NCBI GenBank assembly: GCA_023389425.1
Contig: JAEWEK010000297.1
Span: 1 to 25,652 of the forward strand
Length of the DNA: 25,652 bases
From: Pseudomonadota bacterium
GTDB lineage: Bacteria > Pseudomonadota > Gammaproteobacteria > Burkholderiales > Burkholderiaceae_D
Direction: 5' to 3'
Positions 22,802-25,652 of the stretch are shown here, piece by piece. Position 1 is the first letter of the stretch. Each line of letters begins with the position of its first letter. A model generated the notes under the pieces. That model was given only the letters and a program-made list of their open reading frames with translations, was not told the DNA's origin and ran no database searches. The translations under genes and the position numbers were made by a program.

Positions 22802-23773
22802 ATGAAGGTATTCCGCGGACTTCCCAACGACAGGGCGCGCGCTCCATGCGCGCTCACGATCGGCAATTTTGACGGCGTCCACCGTGGCCACCAGGCTTTG
22901 CTGGGCCACGTCACGTCCGCCGCGGCCGAACTCGGGCTGGAAGCGGCCGTCATGACCTTCGAGCCGCACCCGCGCGAATTCTTTGCCGCCAGGATGGGCG
23001 ACCTGTCCCGGGCCCCGGCCCGCATCGCCAACCTGCGCGACAAGCTCGGCGCCCTGGCCAATGCCGGCATCGACCGCGTCATCGTCGAACACTTCAACGA
23101 ACACTTCGCGGCGATGTCGCCGCGCGAGTTCACCGAACGCGTGCTGGTGCAGGGACTGCACGTCAAATGGCTGATGGTCGGCGAGGACTTCTGCTACGGC
23201 GCCAAGCGCGCCGGCAACGTCCACACCCTGGTCGACGCCGGCAAGGAATACGGCTTCCACGTCGAAACCCTGCCGGCCGTCATGCATGGCGACCTGCGCA
23301 TCTCCTCGTCCGAAGTGCGCGCCGCCCTCGCCCGCGGCGATTTCGCCACCACCCGCGAGCTGCTGGGCCACCCCTACTCGATGTCCGGCCACGTGATCCA
23401 CGGCGCCAAGCTCGGCCGCACGCTGGGCTTCCCCACGCTGAACCTGCGCGTGGCCCACCGCCCGGCCCTGTCCGGCGTGTTCGTGGTGCAGGTGCATGGC
23501 CTCGCGCAGCAGCCGCTGCCCGCCGTCGCCAGCCTCGGCGTGCGCCCCACCGTGGACGATTCCGGCCGCATGCTGCTCGAAGTGCACCTGTTCGATTTCA
23601 GCCAGGACTGCTACGGCAAGCTGGTGCGCGTGGAATTCCTGGCCCACCTGCGCGACGAAGAAAAATACGAAGACCTGGCCACCCTGACCGCCGCCATCGA
23701 ACGCGACGGCGAGATGGCGCGCGCCTTTTTCGCGCGCCGCGCCGGCGCCCTGACCGCCACCGATCGAATTTGA
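22802..23773 (+). CDS. ribF: Bifunctional riboflavin kinase / FAD synthetase RibF
   Basis: This 323-aa cytosolic enzyme turns riboflavin into FMN and then FAD. The N-terminal FAD synthetase (adenylyltransferase) domain has GNFDGVHRGH at 21-30, the nucleotide-binding HxGH-like motif, then MTFEPHPREFF and VGEDFCYG. The C-terminal riboflavin kinase domain carries LGRTLGFPTLNL, SLGVRPTVDD and VHLFDF, ending with LRDEEKYEDLATL. The start MKVFRGLP is typical for betaproteobacteria; no clear Shine-Dalgarno lies in front of it. It is followed by ileS after 69 bp, the usual neighbour. Confidence 0.97.
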   Translation: MKVFRGLPNDRARAPCALTIGNFDGVHRGHQALLGHVTSAAAELGLEAAVMTFEPHPREFFAARMGDLSRAPARIANLRDKLGALANAGIDRVIVEHFNEHFAAMSPREFTERVLVQGLHVKWLMVGEDFCYGAKRAGNVHTLVDAGKEYGFHVETLPAVMHGDLRISSSEVRAALARGDFATTRELLGHPYSMSGHVIHGAKLGRTLGFPTLNLRVAHRPALSGVFVVQVHGLAQQPLPAVASLGVRPTVDDSGRMLLEVHLFDFSQDCYGKLVRVEFLAHLRDEEKYEDLATLTAAIERDGEMARAFFARRAGALTATDRI

Positions 23774-23842
23774 CGCCGGCCCGCCAGCGGCGGCCCGCCG
23801 CCCCACCAGCGTCACCACAGCATCCACCCAAGAAAACCGAAT

Positions 23843-25652
23843 ATGTCCGATAACAGCAAACCCGTCCAGAACAAGCCCGCCAAGGCGGCCGACAAGCCGC
23901 AGAGCAAATACCCGGTCAACATGCCCGACACCGCCTTCCCGATGCGCGGCGACCTCGCCAAGCGCGAGCCGGGCTGGGTCCAGCAATGGCAGGACAAGAA
24001 GCTCTACCAGCGCATCCGCAAGGCGGCCGCCGGCCGTCCCAAATTCGTGCTGCACGACGGTCCGCCGTACGCCAACGGCGACATCCACCTCGGCCACGCG
24101 GTCAACAAGATCCTGAAGGACATGGTGGTCAAGTCGCGCACCATCGCCGGCTTCGACGCGCCCTATGTGCCGGGCTGGGATTGCCACGGCATGCCGATCG
24201 AGATCCAGATCGAAAAACTGTACGGCAAGAACCTGCCGACCGACGAGGTGCTGGCCAAGGCCCGCGCCTACGCGCTCGAGCAGGTCGACAAGCAGCGCGA
24301 AGGCTTCATCCGCCTGGGCGTGCTGGGCGAATGGGAAAACCCCTACCTGACCATGGCCCACGGTAACGAGGCCGACGAGCTGCGCGCCCTCGGCAAGCTG
24401 CTCGACAAGGGCTACGTCTACCGCGGCCTGAAGCCGGTCAACTGGTGCTTCGACTGCGGCTCGGCGCTGGCCGAGGCGGAAGTCGAATACCAGGACAAGC
24501 GCGACCCGGCGATCGACGTCGGCTTCGCCTTCCACGAGCGCGACAAGCTGGCCGCCGCCTTCGGCCTGCCCAAGCTGCCGGACTGGGACGGCTTCGTCGT
24601 CATCTGGACCACCACCCCGTGGACGATCCCGTCCAACCAGGCCCTGAACGTGCACCCGGAAGTCACCTACGCCCTGGTGCAAACTGAGCGCGACGGCAAG
24701 CCGCTGCTGCTGATCCTGGCCGAGGACCTGGTGTCGTCCTGCCTCGAGCGCTACAAGCTGGAAGGCGAGATCATCGCCACCGCCGCCGGCGCCGCGCTAG
24801 AAGGCATCCGCTTCAAGCATCCGCTGCACGCGGCCGACCCGTTCTACGACCGCGGCTCGCCGGTCTACCTGGCCGACTACGTCACCACCGACAGCGGCAC
24901 CGGCGTGGTGCACTCGGCGCCGGCCTACGGCCTCGAGGACTTCCAGTCCTGCAAGGCGCACGGCATGAAGGACGACGAGATCCTGAAACCCGTGATGGGC
25001 GACGGCCGCTACGCCTCGACCCTGCCGCTGTTCGGCGGCATGACCATCTGGGAAGCGTCCAAGCCGATCTGCGAAGCGCTCAAGGGCGCCGGCGCCCTGT
25101 TCGAGCTGAAGATGTTCGACCACAGCTACATGCACTGCTGGCGCCACAAGACCCCGATCGTGTACCGCGCCACCAGCCAGTGGTTCGCCGGCATGGACGT
25201 CACGCCGAAGGACGGCGGCCCGACCCTGCGCGCGACCGCGCTGGCCGGCATCGCCGATACCCGGTTCTTCCCGGACTGGGGCCAGGCCCGCCTGCAGGGC
25301 ATGATCGCCAACCGTCCGGACTGGACCCTGTCGCGCCAGCGCCAGTGGGGCGTGCCGATGGCCTTCTTCCTGCACCGCGAGACCGGCGACCTGCACCCGC
25401 GCACGCCGGAACTGCTGGAACAGGTGGCCAGGCTGATCGAAGAAGACGGCATCGAGGCCTGGCACAAGCTCGATCCCAAGGACATCCTGGGCGACGAGGC
25501 CGCGCACTACGAAAAGAACCGCGACACGCTGGACGTCTGGTTCGATTCCGGCACCACCCACTACACCGTGCTGCGCGGCTCGCACAAGGAGCAGTCGCAC
25601 TTCCCGGCCGACCTGTACCTGGAAGGCTCGGACCAGCACCGCGGCTGGTTCC
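23843..25652 (+). CDS. ileS: Isoleucyl-tRNA synthetase, partial (3' end outside window)
   Basis: This is the first 603 residues of an enzyme of about 950 aa that charges tRNA-Ile. The class I signature HIGH-like HLGH appears in GPPYANGDIHLGHAVNK near residue 80, followed by the editing domain (CP1) with WTTTPWTIPSNQAL and VHSAPAYGLED. It also has the GSDQHRGWF block at the window edge. The KMSKS loop and C-terminal zinc site lie beyond the edge. The N-terminus (MSDNSKPVQNKPAKAADKP) is a Lys/Ala-rich tail found in many homologues. AGAAAA-type purines precede the ATG, with no strong ribosome-binding site. Confidence 0.97.
   Translation, partial: MSDNSKPVQNKPAKAADKPQSKYPVNMPDTAFPMRGDLAKREPGWVQQWQDKKLYQRIRKAAAGRPKFVLHDGPPYANGDIHLGHAVNKILKDMVVKSRTIAGFDAPYVPGWDCHGMPIEIQIEKLYGKNLPTDEVLAKARAYALEQVDKQREGFIRLGVLGEWENPYLTMAHGNEADELRALGKLLDKGYVYRGLKPVNWCFDCGSALAEAEVEYQDKRDPAIDVGFAFHERDKLAAAFGLPKLPDWDGFVVIWTTTPWTIPSNQALNVHPEVTYALVQTERDGKPLLLILAEDLVSSCLERYKLEGEIIATAAGAALEGIRFKHPLHAADPFYDRGSPVYLADYVTTDSGTGVVHSAPAYGLEDFQSCKAHGMKDDEILKPVMGDGRYASTLPLFGGMTIWEASKPICEALKGAGALFELKMFDHSYMHCWRHKTPIVYRATSQWFAGMDVTPKDGGPTLRATALAGIADTRFFPDWGQARLQGMIANRPDWTLSRQRQWGVPMAFFLHRETGDLHPRTPELLEQVARLIEEDGIEAWHKLDPKDILGDEAAHYEKNRDTLDVWFDSGTTHYTVLRGSHKEQSHFPADLYLEGSDQHRGWF

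Noticed and set aside
22640..24682. A 680-codon - strand frame opposite ribF and ileS
   Set aside because: It crosses a terminator and two well-supported genes and shows only shadow composition.

Overview
The window looks like chromosomal DNA of a GC-rich betaproteobacterium, most likely Oxalobacteraceae (Massilia-like). This is inferred from protein style, the strong G/C third-position bias, the short palindromic intergenic repeats and the gene sets; no database search was run. About 90% is coding and gene order is that of an ordinary chromosome. No rRNA, tRNA, CRISPR array, prophage or insertion sequence was seen.

Left part (1-5263, + strand): a chromate-type anion transporter (chrA) overlaps moaA, followed by a fused mobA-moeA gene and a small exported DUF6624-like protein. 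This is a compact molybdenum-cofactor operon. The MobA-MoeA junction is encoded by a copy of the same palindromic repeat (REP) found between genes elsewhere in the window, which is the most unusual thing here.

5264-6995 (+): a HipB/HipA-type toxin-antitoxin pair behind an AT-rich region carrying a palindromic operator candidate. It may be an acquired insertion between housekeeping genes.

7027-12731 (- strand): rmuC and a truncated haemoglobin, a large FtsX-like ABC permease with no ATPase gene beside it, and an adenosine/adenine deaminase family gene. REP clusters separate them, including a 34-bp inverted pair and a 42-bp tandem duplication.

13308-18238 (+): the conserved stress triad prkA - yeaH (DUF444) - spoVR, with a sigma-54-like promoter candidate just upstream of prkA. 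yeaH starts at a TTG codon behind a perfect AGGAGG. Hairpin repeats lie in the prkA-yeaH gap.

18794-22662 (+): tonB - exbB - exbD1 - exbD2 - TPR protein, an inner-membrane energy-transduction operon ending in a strong rho-independent terminator. ExbB has a signal peptide plus an Ala/Pro-rich periplasmic extension, and there are two different ExbD subunits.

22802-end (+): ribF (FAD synthesis) and ileS (isoleucyl-tRNA synthetase), a classic pair; ileS runs off the right edge.

No wholly new system was recognised. The better leads are the REP-derived protein linker, the physical coupling of chrA to Moco genes, the candidate sigma-54 control of the prkA triad, and the dual-ExbD/TPR TonB operon.
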